Below the pieces are notes generated by a model. It made no database searches. It was given only the letters and a program-made list of their open reading frames with translations, and was not told the origin of the DNA. Below, piece after piece: positions 39,633 through 51,670 of a stretch of DNA of 64,000 bases (the first letter of the stretch is position 1; each line of letters begins with the position of its first letter). The DNA is from Tsukamurella paurometabola (lineage in GTDB: Bacteria > Actinomycetota > Actinomycetes > Mycobacteriales > Mycobacteriaceae): the NCBI RefSeq assembly GCF_900631615.1, contig NZ_LR131273.1, positions 2,108,001 to 2,172,000 on the forward strand, read 5' to 3'. Both the position numbers and the translations under genes were made by a program.

Positions 39633-41036
39633 TCAGACGGCGGCGAGATCCTCGCCGGGCCGTGCCTCGTCCGCGTCGGCCGGGGAGGACTCGACGATGT
39701 CGTGGTCCTTCGTCTCGACCATCAGGTAGCAGCAGACGACGCTCACCGCGGACAGGGCGGCGAGCATGACGCCCACCCACAGCACGCGACCGTCGGCGAC
39801 CAGGCGTGCCGCGAGCAGCGGCGGGACGGCGCCGCCGAAGATGCCCGCGAGGTTGTAGCCCAGGCCCGCGCCGGTGTAGCGGTAGCGCTCGTGGAACAGC
39901 TCGGGCAGCGCGGCGCCCGCGGGGCCGTAGGCGATGCCGAAGATGACCAGCGTGCCGATCAGGCCGAGCGCGTACATGGGCAGTGACCTGGTGTCGAGGA
40001 TCGGGAACAGCACGAGGGCCCACACCACGGCCAGTGCACACGACGCCATGATGACCTTGCGGCGGCCGATCCGGTCGGAGTACACCGCCGAGGCGGCGAT
40101 CGAGACGCCGAAGAAGACGGCGGCGATCATGCCCATGGTGAGGACGGTGCTGCGCTCGAAGCCCAGGTTCTTGGTGGCGTAGTTCGTGAGGAACGCGGTG
40201 CCCATGTAGAACAGCGAGAACAGGCTGGCCAGGGCGCCGCCGGCGATGAGGATCTCCTTCCACTGGAAGCGGATCGCGTCGAGGAAGGGCAGCTTGGTGC
40301 GGTGGATCTCGGCCATCGCGCGCTTGCGGACCGCGGTGAAGACCGGCGTCTCCTCGACCGACAGCCGCACCCACAGGCCGACGAGTACCAGCAGCGCCGA
40401 CATCAGGAAGGGGATGCGCCAGCCGATGGTCATGAACGCGCTGTCGGCGTTCTTGGTGTCGCCGGCGACCAGGGTGAACAGCAGGAAGGTGCCGCTCGAG
40501 AGGAAGAACGCGAAGGCGGGGCCGAGCTGCGGGAACATCGCGTACAGACCGCGCTTGCCCTTCGGCGCGTACTCGGCGGTCAGCAACGTGGCCCCCGCCC
40601 ACTCGCCTCCGACGGCGAAGCCCTGCAGGAAGCGCATGGCGACGAGCAGGACGGGCGCCAGTGTGCCGATGCCGTTCGGGAAGAGCCCGAAGACGCCGGT
40701 CTCGCTGCCCGGGAGCAGGCCGATCGCGACGGTGGCCGCGCCCATGATGAGCAGTGTCCACACCAGGGTGCGCTTGCGCCCGATGCGATCACCGAAGTGC
40801 CCGAACAGGATCGCGCCGACAGGACGCGCGAAGAAGGCCACCGCGAACGTGGCGAAGGACGCCAGCGTCGCGACCGCGGGCGACATGTCGGAGAAGAAGA
40901 TGGTGGGGAAGACCAGGGCGGCGGCGGTGCCGTAGATGAAGAAGTCGTAGAACTCGATCGTGGTGCCGATCGAACTGGCCATCGCCACCCGGCGGAGCCG
41001 GGCTTTCGGGACGGCGGGGAGGTCGGGTGCGCTCAC
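39633..41036 (-). CDS. MFS metabolite:proton symporter (MHS family)
   Basis: A 467-residue transporter with twelve helices. The family hallmark after helix 1 (SSIGTTIEFYDFFIYGTAAAL), the loop GHFGDRIGRKRTL and GEWAGATLLTAEYAPKGKRG identify the metabolite:H+ symporter group that includes ShiA, ProP and alpha-ketoglutarate permeases. The substrate is probably an organic acid or betaine. It lies downstream of the GAF-LuxR gene on the same strand, with a hairpin (41094-41113) between them that could be the regulator's operator. Confidence 0.88.
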   Translation of the reverse strand: MSAPDLPAVPKARLRRVAMASSIGTTIEFYDFFIYGTAAALVFPTIFFSDMSPAVATLASFATFAVAFFARPVGAILFGHFGDRIGRKRTLVWTLLIMGAATVAIGLLPGSETGVFGLFPNGIGTLAPVLLVAMRFLQGFAVGGEWAGATLLTAEYAPKGKRGLYAMFPQLGPAFAFFLSSGTFLLFTLVAGDTKNADSAFMTIGWRIPFLMSALLVLVGLWVRLSVEETPVFTAVRKRAMAEIHRTKLPFLDAIRFQWKEILIAGGALASLFSLFYMGTAFLTNYATKNLGFERSTVLTMGMIAAVFFGVSIAASAVYSDRIGRRKVIMASCALAVVWALVLFPILDTRSLPMYALGLIGTLVIFGIAYGPAGAALPELFHERYRYTGAGLGYNLAGIFGGAVPPLLAARLVADGRVLWVGVMLAALSAVSVVCCYLMVETKDHDIVESSPADADEARPGEDLAAV

Positions 41037-41093
41037 GTGTGCTCCTCGGGTCGGTGGACCTCAGGAACGGTAGTGATGACGGTCACACCGCCG

Positions 41094-41113
41094 GTACCCC
41101 CGAAAGGGGGTAC
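41094..41113. promoter_or_regulatory. Perfect inverted repeat between LuxR and MFS genes
   Basis: GTACCCCC and GGGGGTAC pair exactly around GAAA. It sits 58-77 bp upstream of the MFS start and 20-40 bp beyond the GAF-LuxR gene. As DNA it is a good operator size; as RNA it is a GNRA-type hairpin. There is no T-tract, so a simple terminator is less likely. Confidence 0.5.
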
Positions 41114-41133
41114 GCGTTCGACGGTGCGCGTCC

Positions 41134-41979
41134 TTACGGCAGGAGGCCGAGGCTGCGGGCGCGGGTGACGGCCTCGAATCGCGTCCGGGTGCCGAGCTTC
41201 TGCCCGGCGCTGCGCAGGTACGCCTTGACGGTCTCGGTGCTGATCGACAGGCGCTGCGCGACTTCCGCGTTCGTGCATCCGAGGGCGACGTGGGCGAGCG
41301 CGTCCAGCTCACGGGCGGTGAGGGGGCGCTCGGGCTGCGCGGCCGGTTCGGTGGGGCGCCCGACGTCGGTGATGCGGCCGCACGCCGCCTCCAGGCGGGA
41401 GCGGACGGCACCGTCGGTGATCTCTCCGGCGAGGGCGCGGAGCTCGGAGAAGACCTCGCGCAGAAGTTCTCGGTCGACGCCGCCGAGGGCGGACCGCTCC
41501 GCGGCCGCGGCCTCGGCGAACTGCATCCGTCGTTCCACCTCGTCGCGCACGCGGAGCTCGTACGCGAGGTCGCGGACGGTCTGCGCCACGGCGCCGAGGA
41601 TGCTGTCGCCGAAGGTGGACTCGCGGCGGTCCGCGGCGTAGAAGACCGCGCGCACGATGCCGTTCACGGCGAGCGGCACGGCGACCATCGAGCGCAGCCC
41701 CTCGGCCTGCACGTGCGCGTGATAGTGCTGGGTGATGCCCGCGGTCCCGTAGTCGGCCACGGCGGTGGGGCGGCCGGTGCGCAGGACGTGCCCGCCGAGG
41801 CCCGCGCCGCGCGCGACCGGCAGTCCGCTCAGGGCCGGGGTGCGCAGGCCGACGCCGCCGTTGAGCACCACGTGATCGTCATCCACGAGGCCCACGAAGG
41901 CGACTGGAAGTTCTGTGCGCGTACGAATGGTGCGGAGGGCGGACCGGGTGGCGTCGGCGTCGATCGTGCTGGCGGTCAT
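41134..41979 (-). CDS. GAF-LuxR transcriptional regulator
   Basis: A 281-residue regulator. An N-terminal GAF domain (about 10-150; FVGLVDDDHVVLNGGVGL, SMVAVPLAVNGIVRAVFYAADR) is followed by a linker and a LuxR helix-turn-helix (about 220-281; LTARELDALAHVALGCTNAEVAQRLSISTETVKAYL). It would sense a small molecule or redox state and regulate the neighbouring MFS gene. GGAGAG precedes the ATG. The ligand is unknown. Confidence 0.87.
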   Translation of the reverse strand: MTASTIDADATRSALRTIRTRTELPVAFVGLVDDDHVVLNGGVGLRTPALSGLPVARGAGLGGHVLRTGRPTAVADYGTAGITQHYHAHVQAEGLRSMVAVPLAVNGIVRAVFYAADRRESTFGDSILGAVAQTVRDLAYELRVRDEVERRMQFAEAAAAERSALGGVDRELLREVFSELRALAGEITDGAVRSRLEAACGRITDVGRPTEPAAQPERPLTARELDALAHVALGCTNAEVAQRLSISTETVKAYLRSAGQKLGTRTRFEAVTRARSLGLLP

Positions 41980-42032
41980 CGGTCTCTCCGGGCGGTCGCG
42001 GCGGGTGATTCATCATCGCATGACCGATTCGC

Positions 42033-42054
42033 GGCTGTGATGGAAACCACAGCC
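42033..42054. promoter_or_regulatory. Inverted repeat in the LuxR/ABC divergent region
   Basis: GGCTGTG (42033-42039) and CACAGCC (42048-42054) are a perfect 7-bp dyad with an 8-bp spacer, 54-75 bp upstream of the GAF-LuxR start codon. It is an operator candidate. The remaining sequence of this 222-bp gap shows only a possible leaderless -10 box (TAGCGT) six bases before the downstream ABC gene. Confidence 0.4.
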
Positions 42055-42201
42055 GAGGCGCCGGTCCGCTGGACCGCGCCTTCACGTCAGCAGGTGCCCG
42101 CGGGGCCCATGGCTCGCCCCCTCCGCGGAGTCCGGTTCGGGCCGAGTCCATGCCGTGACACGCTCGCGGCGGGGCCGCCCGAGAATTGCTAGCGTGAATC
42201 C

Positions 42202-43140
42202 ATGATCGAAGTCGCGGGCTTGACCAAGACCTACGGGGCCGTGCAGGCGGTGAACAACCTGTCGTTCGCGGTGCGGCCCGGTCGGGTCACCGGGTTCCTG
42301 GGGCCGAACGGCGCGGGCAAGTCCACGACGATGCGCTGCATCCTCGGGCTCGACCGCCCCACCGCCGGGCGCGCGACGATCGGCGGCAGCGAGTACCGCA
42401 CCATCGACCGGCCGATGACGAAGGTCGGCGCCCTGCTCGACGCGAAGTGGGTGCATCCCAACCGGACCGCGCGCGACCACCTGCGGTGGCTCGCGGTGGC
42501 CAGCGGCATCCCGGTCGGTCGTGCCGACGAGTGCCTGGCCGCGGTGGGCCTCACGGACGCGGCCCGGAAGAAGGCCGGCGGATTCTCCCTCGGTATGGCA
42601 CAGCGTCTCGGCATCGCCGGCGCACTCCTCGGGGACCCGGGCGTGCTGCTCTTCGACGAGCCCGTGAACGGCCTCGACCCCGAGGGCATCGTCTGGGTGC
42701 GCACCTTCATGAAATCGTTGGCGGCGCAGGGCCGCACCGTCTTCGTCTCGAGTCACCTGCTCGCGGAGATGGCGCTCACCGCGGACGACGTGGTGATCGT
42801 CGGCCGGGGGCACCTCGTGTGGAACGGCACGATGGCCGATTTCATCGCGCAGAACTCCGAGCACACGGTGCGGGTGCGCAGCCCCCGCGACCGTGAGCTC
42901 GCCCAGGCGCTCACGTCGCGCGGTCTCGCGGTCGACGCCGCGGCGGAGGCCGCGCCGGGTGGTGGCGGACGCACGGTCCTGACGGTGCGCGGCGCCACGA
43001 GCGACGCGGTCGGCGAGATCGCCGCCGCGGAGGGGCTGCCGCTGGCCGAGCTCGCCCCGCAGAGCAGCTCGCTGGAACAGGTGTTCATGCGGCTCACGGG
43101 CGGTGCGGTGGAGTACCGCGGGACGGGAGGCATCGGATGA
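42202..43140 (+). CDS. ABC exporter ATP-binding protein
   Basis: A 312-residue ATPase of the DRA/NatA type: Walker A GPNGAGKST, signature variant FSLGMAQRLGIAG, Walker B VLLFDEPVNGLDPEG and switch histidine in SSHLLAEM. The signature is SLGMAQR rather than SGGQQR, which is common in this subfamily. A C-terminal regulatory segment follows from about residue 225. It works with the permease encoded next (ATGA overlap). Such pairs export antibiotics, lipids or peptides. Confidence 0.92.
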   Translation: MIEVAGLTKTYGAVQAVNNLSFAVRPGRVTGFLGPNGAGKSTTMRCILGLDRPTAGRATIGGSEYRTIDRPMTKVGALLDAKWVHPNRTARDHLRWLAVASGIPVGRADECLAAVGLTDAARKKAGGFSLGMAQRLGIAGALLGDPGVLLFDEPVNGLDPEGIVWVRTFMKSLAAQGRTVFVSSHLLAEMALTADDVVIVGRGHLVWNGTMADFIAQNSEHTVRVRSPRDRELAQALTSRGLAVDAAAEAAPGGGGRTVLTVRGATSDAVGEIAAAEGLPLAELAPQSSSLEQVFMRLTGGAVEYRGTGGIG

Positions 43141-43895
43141 TCGTGCGCGCCGTGCAGGCCGAGTTCGTCAAGATCGCGACGGTCCGCGCCACCAAGTGGC
43201 TGCTGATCGGATCGTGCGCGGCGGCGCTGGCGATCACCGTGATCGTGGCGCTGGTCATCCGCAACATCGGCGAGACCGTCGAGGACATCGGGGTCGTCGC
43301 ACTCGCGCCGCTCTCCGGATTCTTCGTCCTGCCGGGCATCGCCATCACCTTCGCCGCCGTCATCGGCGTGCTGTCCGTGACCACCGAGATCCGCTACAAC
43401 ACGCTGCGGTCCACCTTCCTCGCCGTGCCGAACCGGTGGGTGGCGCTGCTGGCCAAGACCTTCGTGGTGGCCGTGGTGTGCGCGGTGACCTACGCCCTGG
43501 CGATGGTCGTGGCGGTCCTGCTGTTCGGGTTGATCGTGGACGGTTCGCCCGGCGAGGTGCTCAGTTCGGGCGCGGCCTCCTTCCTCGCCTTCCCCGTGGG
43601 GACGGCCTTCGCGGCGGTCCTCGGGGTCGCCGTGGGCTGCGCGCTGCGCAACGGCGCGGGCGCCGTCACGCTGCTCCTGGGCTACCTGTTCGTCGTGGAC
43701 AACGTGATCACGACGATTCCGCAGACCCGCGACGCGGGCCCCTACCTGCCGTTGTCGAACCTGCAGAACTTCATGGGCGTCCTCTTCGACGAGAGCTTCC
43801 CGTGGGGTCCGCCGGTGTCCTTCGTGTACCTCGTCCTGGTGGTCGGCGCCCTCTGGGCCGGGGGCGTCGCACTCGTCGCGCGACGTGATGCATGA
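43137..43895 (+). CDS. ABC-2 type exporter permease
   Basis: A 252-residue membrane protein with six helices (WLLIGSCAAALAITVIVALVI, FFVLPGIAITFAAVIGVLSV, then LAKTFVVAVVCAVTYALAMVVAVLLFG and others). STEIRYNTLRSTFLAVPNR-type sequence (TTEIRYNTLRSTFLAVPNRW) is typical of these permeases. It forms the channel for the ATPase encoded directly upstream. The substrate is unknown. Confidence 0.88.
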   Translation: MIVRAVQAEFVKIATVRATKWLLIGSCAAALAITVIVALVIRNIGETVEDIGVVALAPLSGFFVLPGIAITFAAVIGVLSVTTEIRYNTLRSTFLAVPNRWVALLAKTFVVAVVCAVTYALAMVVAVLLFGLIVDGSPGEVLSSGAASFLAFPVGTAFAAVLGVAVGCALRNGAGAVTLLLGYLFVVDNVITTIPQTRDAGPYLPLSNLQNFMGVLFDESFPWGPPVSFVYLVLVVGALWAGGVALVARRDA

Positions 43896-44002
43896 CTCAC
43901 TCGATCATCGTGTCGCCGCAGGTCACACCGTGTATGTAAGCAACGCGTGAACGTTCGTCGTCGTCCCTTCACCGCGGTCGTTCGCAGTGCTACACACAAG
44001 GG

Positions 44003-45184
44003 GTGACCGTCGACAGCGCCGCCCCGCCGACCGCCCCGGACGTGCCTGCGAGTGACCCCGCGCCGGGGCTCGTCCGGCGTACCCTCGGGCGGCGCGGGGT
44101 GCGGTACCTCGCGGTCCTGGTCGCGGCGTGGGTGCTGGCGGAGGCGTTGTCGCGCGGGGGCGTCCCCGCCCCGGCGCTGCTGGGCGCACTGCTCCTGGGC
44201 GGCGCCCTACGGCTCGCGATCGGGCGGGAGGTCGCGGTCCCGGCGGAGGTCGGCCGGTGGACGCAGGCCTTCATCGGAGTGATGCTCGGCGGCTACCTCA
44301 ACCTCGAGGCGATGCGCGCCGTCGGGCCGGTGTTGACGCCGTTCCTGGTGATCTCGGTCCTCACGGTCGTCCTGTCGGTCGCGGCGGCGTGGGTACTGAG
44401 CCGCTGGGTGTCCGGCCTCGACCAGCGCACGGCCACCCTCGGCATCATGGCCGGCGGGTCGTCGGCGGTGGTGACCCTGTGCGACGAACTCGGTGCGCGT
44501 AAGGACGTGGTGGGCGTGATGCAGTACTCGCGGGTGCTGTTGGTCAGCCTCACGGCGCCGTTCGTGATGGTCGGCCTCGCCGGCGGGACGACGGCGTCCG
44601 CGCAGTCCTGGTCGTTCGATCTGCAGATCGTCGGGCGCGGCGACCAGGTGGCGGGCCTGTCCACCGCCATCGTCTTCGCGCTCGCCGGGATGTGGCTCGG
44701 CCGGAAGCTGCACCTGCCCGGTGGCGGGCTCATCGGGCCGATGCTCGTGGCGGCGGTGATCGGCGGCGCCGAACTCACTCGCGGTTTCGCGCCGCAGGGC
44801 GCCTTCAAGGAGCTGCTGCTCATCGTCGTCGGGCTGGAGGTCGGGCTGATGTTCGACCGCCGGCTGCTGCGCCGGCTGGCCCACCTGCTGCCCGCGATCG
44901 CGGGTGGCATCGTGGTGCTGTGCGGCGTGGTCGCGCTGCTGGCGGGCGTCGCCGCGCGGCTCACGGGGGTGTCGATGGCGGATGCGTACCTCGCCACCAC
45001 GCCGGGCGGCATCAACGCCGTGGTGGCCAGCGCGGCGGGGAGCGCCGAGGCGGACATGGCGCTCATCGCGACCGTCCAGAGCCTGCGGCTCATCATCGTG
45101 GTGCTCGCGCTGCCGCTCGTGGTGGCGGCGATGAACCGCTGGGCGGGGCTCAGGGGTGCTCGCGCAGCCGCCACGACGCGTTGA
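44003..45184 (+). CDS. AbrB-family (AbrB_2 duplication) transporter
   Basis: A 393-residue membrane protein of about ten to twelve helices built from two related halves. Each half carries a small-residue motif (IMAGGSSAVVTLCDELGARKDVVGVMQYSR in the first, TTPGGINAVVASAAGSAEADMALI in the second), as in the AbrB/YdfJ-type 'ammonia monooxygenase regulator' transporters. The substrate is unknown. TACACA lies six bases before the GTG, so the mRNA is probably leaderless. Its 3' end overlaps the convergent thiD gene by 35 bp. Confidence 0.82.
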   Translation: MTVDSAAPPTAPDVPASDPAPGLVRRTLGRRGVRYLAVLVAAWVLAEALSRGGVPAPALLGALLLGGALRLAIGREVAVPAEVGRWTQAFIGVMLGGYLNLEAMRAVGPVLTPFLVISVLTVVLSVAAAWVLSRWVSGLDQRTATLGIMAGGSSAVVTLCDELGARKDVVGVMQYSRVLLVSLTAPFVMVGLAGGTTASAQSWSFDLQIVGRGDQVAGLSTAIVFALAGMWLGRKLHLPGGGLIGPMLVAAVIGGAELTRGFAPQGAFKELLLIVVGLEVGLMFDRRLLRRLAHLLPAIAGGIVVLCGVVALLAGVAARLTGVSMADAYLATTPGGINAVVASAAGSAEADMALIATVQSLRLIIVVLALPLVVAAMNRWAGLRGARAAATTR

Positions 45185-45992
45185 CGGGGCCGTGGCCCGC
45201 GCCCACCGGGTACGCCGCAGCGAGTGACCGGGTGACCCACTCCTTGCCGAAGGCCACCGCCTCGGGGACCGCGTAGCCGTGCGCCAGTGCGCAGGTGACG
45301 GCCGCGCCCAGAGTGTCGCCTGCGCCGTGGTCGTGCCGGGTGCCGAGCCGCGGGGCCTCGAACTCGAGGAATTCGGCACCGTCGTACAGCACGTCCGTGC
45401 TGGTGGAGGCCGTGCGGAGGTGCCCGCCCTTGACCAGCGCCCAGCGCGGGCCGAGGGCGTGGAGGGCGCGCGCGGCATCGCGCTGCGTGGCGTCGTCGAC
45501 CACGTCGATGCCGGTGATCAGCCGCACCTCGTCGAGGTTGGGGGTCACCAGGTGCGCGAGCGGGAACAGGCGGCGCAGCAGGGTCCCCAGAGCCTCCGGA
45601 GAGAGCAGCGGGTCTCCGTGCTGTGAGGCGCACACGGGGTCGACCAGGAACGGGATGGTGGCGCCGATACCCAGCTCCTCGGCGGTGTCGGCGATCGCAT
45701 CGATGATCCGTGCCGTGGCGAGCATGCCGGTCTTGGCCGCCCCGATCCCGATGTCCTCCACCACGGCGCGGATCTGGCCCGCGACCGTCTCCGGCGGGAT
45801 CGGATGGAATCCCGTGACGCCCAGGCTGTTCTGCACGGTGACCGCGGTGACCGCGCTCGTGCCGTGCACCCCGGCGAGGGCGAAGGTGCGCAGGTCCGAC
45901 TGCAGTCCCGCGGCGCCGCCCGAATCGGACCCGGCGATGGTCATGACCCGCACGGGGGTCTCGCCGGTATCGGGCAGGGGAAGGAACCGCAT
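45150..45992 (-). CDS. thiD: HMP kinase / HMP-P kinase, second copy
   Basis: A 280-residue ribokinase-fold enzyme that phosphorylates hydroxymethylpyrimidine twice for thiamine synthesis. Motifs are MTIAGSDSGGAAGLQSDLRTFAL, AKTGMLA, VDPVCASQHGDPLL and the anion hole DHGAGDTLGAA. It is a clear paralogue of the next thiD, 30 bp upstream. In the first motif it has GGAAGLQSD where the other has GGGAGIQAD. TATCCT six bases before the ATG could give it a private leaderless promoter, outside riboswitch control. Confidence 0.92.
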   Translation of the reverse strand: MRFLPLPDTGETPVRVMTIAGSDSGGAAGLQSDLRTFALAGVHGTSAVTAVTVQNSLGVTGFHPIPPETVAGQIRAVVEDIGIGAAKTGMLATARIIDAIADTAEELGIGATIPFLVDPVCASQHGDPLLSPEALGTLLRRLFPLAHLVTPNLDEVRLITGIDVVDDATQRDAARALHALGPRWALVKGGHLRTASTSTDVLYDGAEFLEFEAPRLGTRHDHGAGDTLGAAVTCALAHGYAVPEAVAFGKEWVTRSLAAAYPVGAGHGPVNASWRLREHP

Positions 45993-46022
45993 GGGCCGAG
46001 GATACCGCCGGGCGGGCCCCGC

Positions 46023-48703
<2,681 letters not shown>

Positions 48704-48740
48704 TGTGCGCTTCCGAGCGTAGCGCACCTGCCGAGGAGTC

Positions 48741-49868
48741 TCAGGCGATCCGTACGCCCCGGGGCAGGTCTGCGGCGGGAACCCGCAGCCGGCGGGCCGC
48801 GAACGCCAGCCCGATCCCACCCAGCGCCAGGTTCGCCAGCAGACCCCAGTACCAGGTGCGGCCCACGTTCCGGGTCGTGTCCCAGTCGTCGTACCGGGAG
48901 GATGGGTACCGATTCGCGTACTTCTCGGAGCACGTCCGGTCCTGGTCGGGATTCGGGCCGGTGCGGGTGTCCGACACGACGTCAGCGAGTTCGCCGAGCG
49001 CGGTCTCGTCGGGTTCGGCGCCGGTGTAGTCGGCGTAGCGGCGGGGCATGCCGCCCGGCGGCCTGCCCGGCTCGGACTGCGAAGCGGCATCCGCGAAGAC
49101 CACCGCGGGGTTCGGTGCCAGGATCCACCAGATGCGTTCGGTGTGCGTGACCTCGACCTGCTCGCGTACCTCGGTGCACCGGCCGGTGCTGTCGGAGTCG
49201 TTGTACTCGAACCTGGTCTGGATCGCGCTCTGCTGGGAGACCGTCGCCGGAACCAGCATCGCGGTGATGAGCGGAAGCCCGATCAACAGGAACAGCATCG
49301 CCAACTGAGTGACGGCGGCGGAACCGATGGGTCTCGACAACAGGGCTGAGAAGCCCAGGCCGATACCGCAGTAGCTGAGGAACAGCAGCGCCACCACGAC
49401 GACACCGAGGACCGACGCCCATACCGGATACGGGGCCTCGACCATCGCCCAGATGACGTAGGGCGTTGCGACCAGAAGGAGCGCGCAGGAGGCGATCCAC
49501 GCGCCGAGCAGCTTGCCCACGGCGATCTGCGCCCCGCTCGCGGGCGTGGCCTGGACGACGGCGAGAGTCGCGTCCTTGCGGTCGCCGTTGATGGAGGTCG
49601 CCGTCATCGTCGGGGAGATCACCAAACCGAGGAAGCCGACGAAGCCGAGGACGATGAAGTAGAGGTTCTCGGACCAACCGTCGTAGGCCCAGTCCTTTCG
49701 CTCCGGGCTCATCGCGAACGCGAACCACAGCGAGCCGAAGACCACGGCCGAGACGACGAGGAAGAACGCGCCGAGAAGGACCCGCCAGCGGGTGGCGCGG
49801 GTGCGCTGTCGCAGTTCCAGCCCGGTGATCACTCCGACGGTGCGCCACCACTGTGTGAAGCCGTTCAT
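48741..49868 (-). CDS. ABC-2 type exporter permease with large external loop
   Basis: A 375-residue membrane protein. The first helix (RWRVLLGAFFLVVSAVVFGSLWFAF), four helices in about 70-210 and a last helix near 340-360 frame a polar external loop of about 110 residues (about 220-330, two cysteines). TSINGDRKDATLAVVQATPASG is the conserved cytoplasmic segment of this permease class. It pairs with the ATPase gene upstream by ATGA overlap. The substrate is unknown. Confidence 0.85.
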   Translation of the reverse strand: MNGFTQWWRTVGVITGLELRQRTRATRWRVLLGAFFLVVSAVVFGSLWFAFAMSPERKDWAYDGWSENLYFIVLGFVGFLGLVISPTMTATSINGDRKDATLAVVQATPASGAQIAVGKLLGAWIASCALLLVATPYVIWAMVEAPYPVWASVLGVVVVALLFLSYCGIGLGFSALLSRPIGSAAVTQLAMLFLLIGLPLITAMLVPATVSQQSAIQTRFEYNDSDSTGRCTEVREQVEVTHTERIWWILAPNPAVVFADAASQSEPGRPPGGMPRRYADYTGAEPDETALGELADVVSDTRTGPNPDQDRTCSEKYANRYPSSRYDDWDTTRNVGRTWYWGLLANLALGGIGLAFAARRLRVPAADLPRGVRIA

Positions 49869-50704
49869 GTGCGATCAGCCTCCAGTGCGAAGTACGAGTC
49901 CTCGAGGGCGTTGGTCGCGCGGGCGAACTCCACGACCTCGGCACCGTCGGCGATGCGCTGCGCGAGGTGCGCGGCGGCGTCATTCTCGGATGCGAAGGTG
50001 AGATACGTTCCGCCGCTCGGCGGTTCGCCGAGCAGCCGGATCCGCCACCGGGTCACCGTGGATTCCGGCGGTGCCTCGGTGCGGCCCCGTGCCATCATCA
50101 CCACGTCGTCGACCATCTCGCCGAGCTCGGACAGGATGTGCGAGGAGACCAGGACGGCGACACCGCTGTCGGCGAGCGCGCGCAGCGAGTCGCGCAGCTC
50201 GAACCGCGAGCGCGGGTCCATGCCGGAGGCGGGCTCGTCGAGCAACAGGATCGGCGGGTGGTGCACCATCGCGCGGGCGAAGCCGAGCCGCTGCTTCTGT
50301 CCGCGCGAGAGCACCTGGGCGGGGCGGTCGGCGAACTCCGTCAGGTGCACGCGCGCCAGCAGGTCCTTCGCTCGGGTGCGGGCCTCGCCCGACGGGACGC
50401 CGTACAGCTTCGCGAAGGTGGTCAGGATCTCCGTGGGGGTCAATGAATCCCAGGTACCGAAGACGTCGGGCATCCAGCCGACCCGGGTGCGCAGTGCCTC
50501 GGGCGCGACGGGCGCGCCGTCGAGCTCGAGGACACCGCTCGACGGTCGGAGCAGGCCCGCGAGCATGAGCAGCAGCGTCGTCTTGCCCGCCCCGTTCGGT
50601 CCGACCAGGCCGGTGATGCGGCCAGGAGTCAGCGCGAGCGTCGCGTCCGCGACGGCGAGGTGCTGTTTGAAGGTCCGCGTGAGACCGCGGGCGACCAGCG
50701 TCAT
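49865..50704 (-). CDS. ABC exporter ATP-binding protein
   Basis: A 279-residue ATPase: Walker A GPNGAGKTT, signature LSRGQKQRLG, Walker B ILLLDEPASGMDPRS and switch histidine SSHILSE. TACTGT lies seven bases before the ATG at 50704, so a leaderless start is most likely; a GTG three codons upstream is the alternative. It forms an exporter with the permease encoded next. It is divergent from the GNAT gene at 50838. Confidence 0.91.
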   Translation of the reverse strand: MTLVARGLTRTFKQHLAVADATLALTPGRITGLVGPNGAGKTTLLLMLAGLLRPSSGVLELDGAPVAPEALRTRVGWMPDVFGTWDSLTPTEILTTFAKLYGVPSGEARTRAKDLLARVHLTEFADRPAQVLSRGQKQRLGFARAMVHHPPILLLDEPASGMDPRSRFELRDSLRALADSGVAVLVSSHILSELGEMVDDVVMMARGRTEAPPESTVTRWRIRLLGEPPSGGTYLTFASENDAAAHLAQRIADGAEVVEFARATNALEDSYFALEADRT

Positions 50705-50837
50705 GCGATCCACAGTAGCCGCGTTTCGATATTCATGATCGAGAAATGTGACGGATGTGAAAACACCGGTCGCGAGTGCGCCGACTTGTCGGTGTTCCGG
50801 CGTACGGTGGAGTGATCCGCATCACATGGAGGTGTTC

Positions 50838-51179
50838 ATGGCTGACAAGGTCGAGGTTCCCCCGCCCACGCTGGAACTGGGGGAGCCGTTGCGTCTCTTC
50901 GACAATCCGGTGCGCGACCGGTACGAACTCTGGGCCGGTGACGAGCTCATCGGGGTGGAGGGCTACGAGGTCACCGAGCACGGTGACGTGATCCTGCTGC
51001 ACACGGTGGTGATGGAGAAGTTCGGCAAGCAGGGGTTCGCCCGTGCCCTCGTCTCCGGAGTCCTGGATGATCTGCGGTCCCGCGGCCGGCGCGTGATCCC
51101 CGTGTGCACCTACGTGCGCTCCTTCCTCACCCGCTTCCCGCAGTACCAGGACGTCGTCACCTCCGCGGCGCACACCTAG
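50838..51179 (+). CDS. Small GNAT (YjdJ-type) N-acetyltransferase
   Basis: A 113-residue minimal acetyltransferase domain. Central motif is LHTVVMEKFGKQGFARALVSGVLDDLRSRGRRVIPVCTYVRSFLTRFPQYQDVV, matching the YjdJ/Gcn5-like short family, often with a conserved cysteine before YVRSFL. GGAGG is five bases before the ATG. The target is unknown. It converges on the DUF1990 gene; the two stop codons overlap (CTAG). Confidence 0.87.
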   Translation: MADKVEVPPPTLELGEPLRLFDNPVRDRYELWAGDELIGVEGYEVTEHGDVILLHTVVMEKFGKQGFARALVSGVLDDLRSRGRRVIPVCTYVRSFLTRFPQYQDVVTSAAHT

Positions 51180-51670
51180 GCTCCGGGGCCGCCCGGGGCG
51201 CGCAGCGCCCGGACGTACCGCGCGCGGGCCACGCGCTGCGCGACGAGGAGCGCCGGGAAGGCCGTGCGCCAGAAGCCTCGCGGTGCGGCTCGGGTGAGCG
51301 AGCGGATCGTGAGGAGCGCGACATCGCCGTCCCGGTGCACGACGAAGGCCTCCTCGCCGCGCACGGGATGTCCGGGCAGTGCACGGTACGAGAACCCGGC
51401 GCGGTCGTGCGTGTCGACGACGTCGACAACCTGGACGGGCTCCCGCACCGAGAGGCCCGCGACCCGCGCGGTCACCGTGAGTCGTTGACCGGGCTCGACG
51501 GGACCGTCGGTGGAGACCGTGAACCCGCTTCGCGTCTTCACGGCCCACCGCAGGACGTCGTGCGCCGCGCGGGTGAAGTCCGCATCGCCGCGACCGATCG
51601 GGACGGTGATCTCGGAACGGCGGTACCCGGCCGGGCTCGGGCCCCACTGCGGGGAGGACGGCGCGGTCAT
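51176..51670 (-). CDS. DUF1990-family protein
   Basis: A 164-residue protein of the DUF1990 (UPF0548) family, recognised by GYRRSEITVPIGRGDADFTRAAHDVLRWAVKTRSGF and the GEEAFVVHRDGDVALLTIRSLTRAA segment. The fold is thought to be a small helix-grip-like domain; no biochemical role is established. It is the third gene of def-GNAT-DUF1990, its ATG overlapping the GNAT stop. Confidence 0.82.
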   Translation of the reverse strand: MTAPSSPQWGPSPAGYRRSEITVPIGRGDADFTRAAHDVLRWAVKTRSGFTVSTDGPVEPGQRLTVTARVAGLSVREPVQVVDVVDTHDRAGFSYRALPGHPVRGEEAFVVHRDGDVALLTIRSLTRAAPRGFWRTAFPALLVAQRVARARYVRALRAPGGPGA

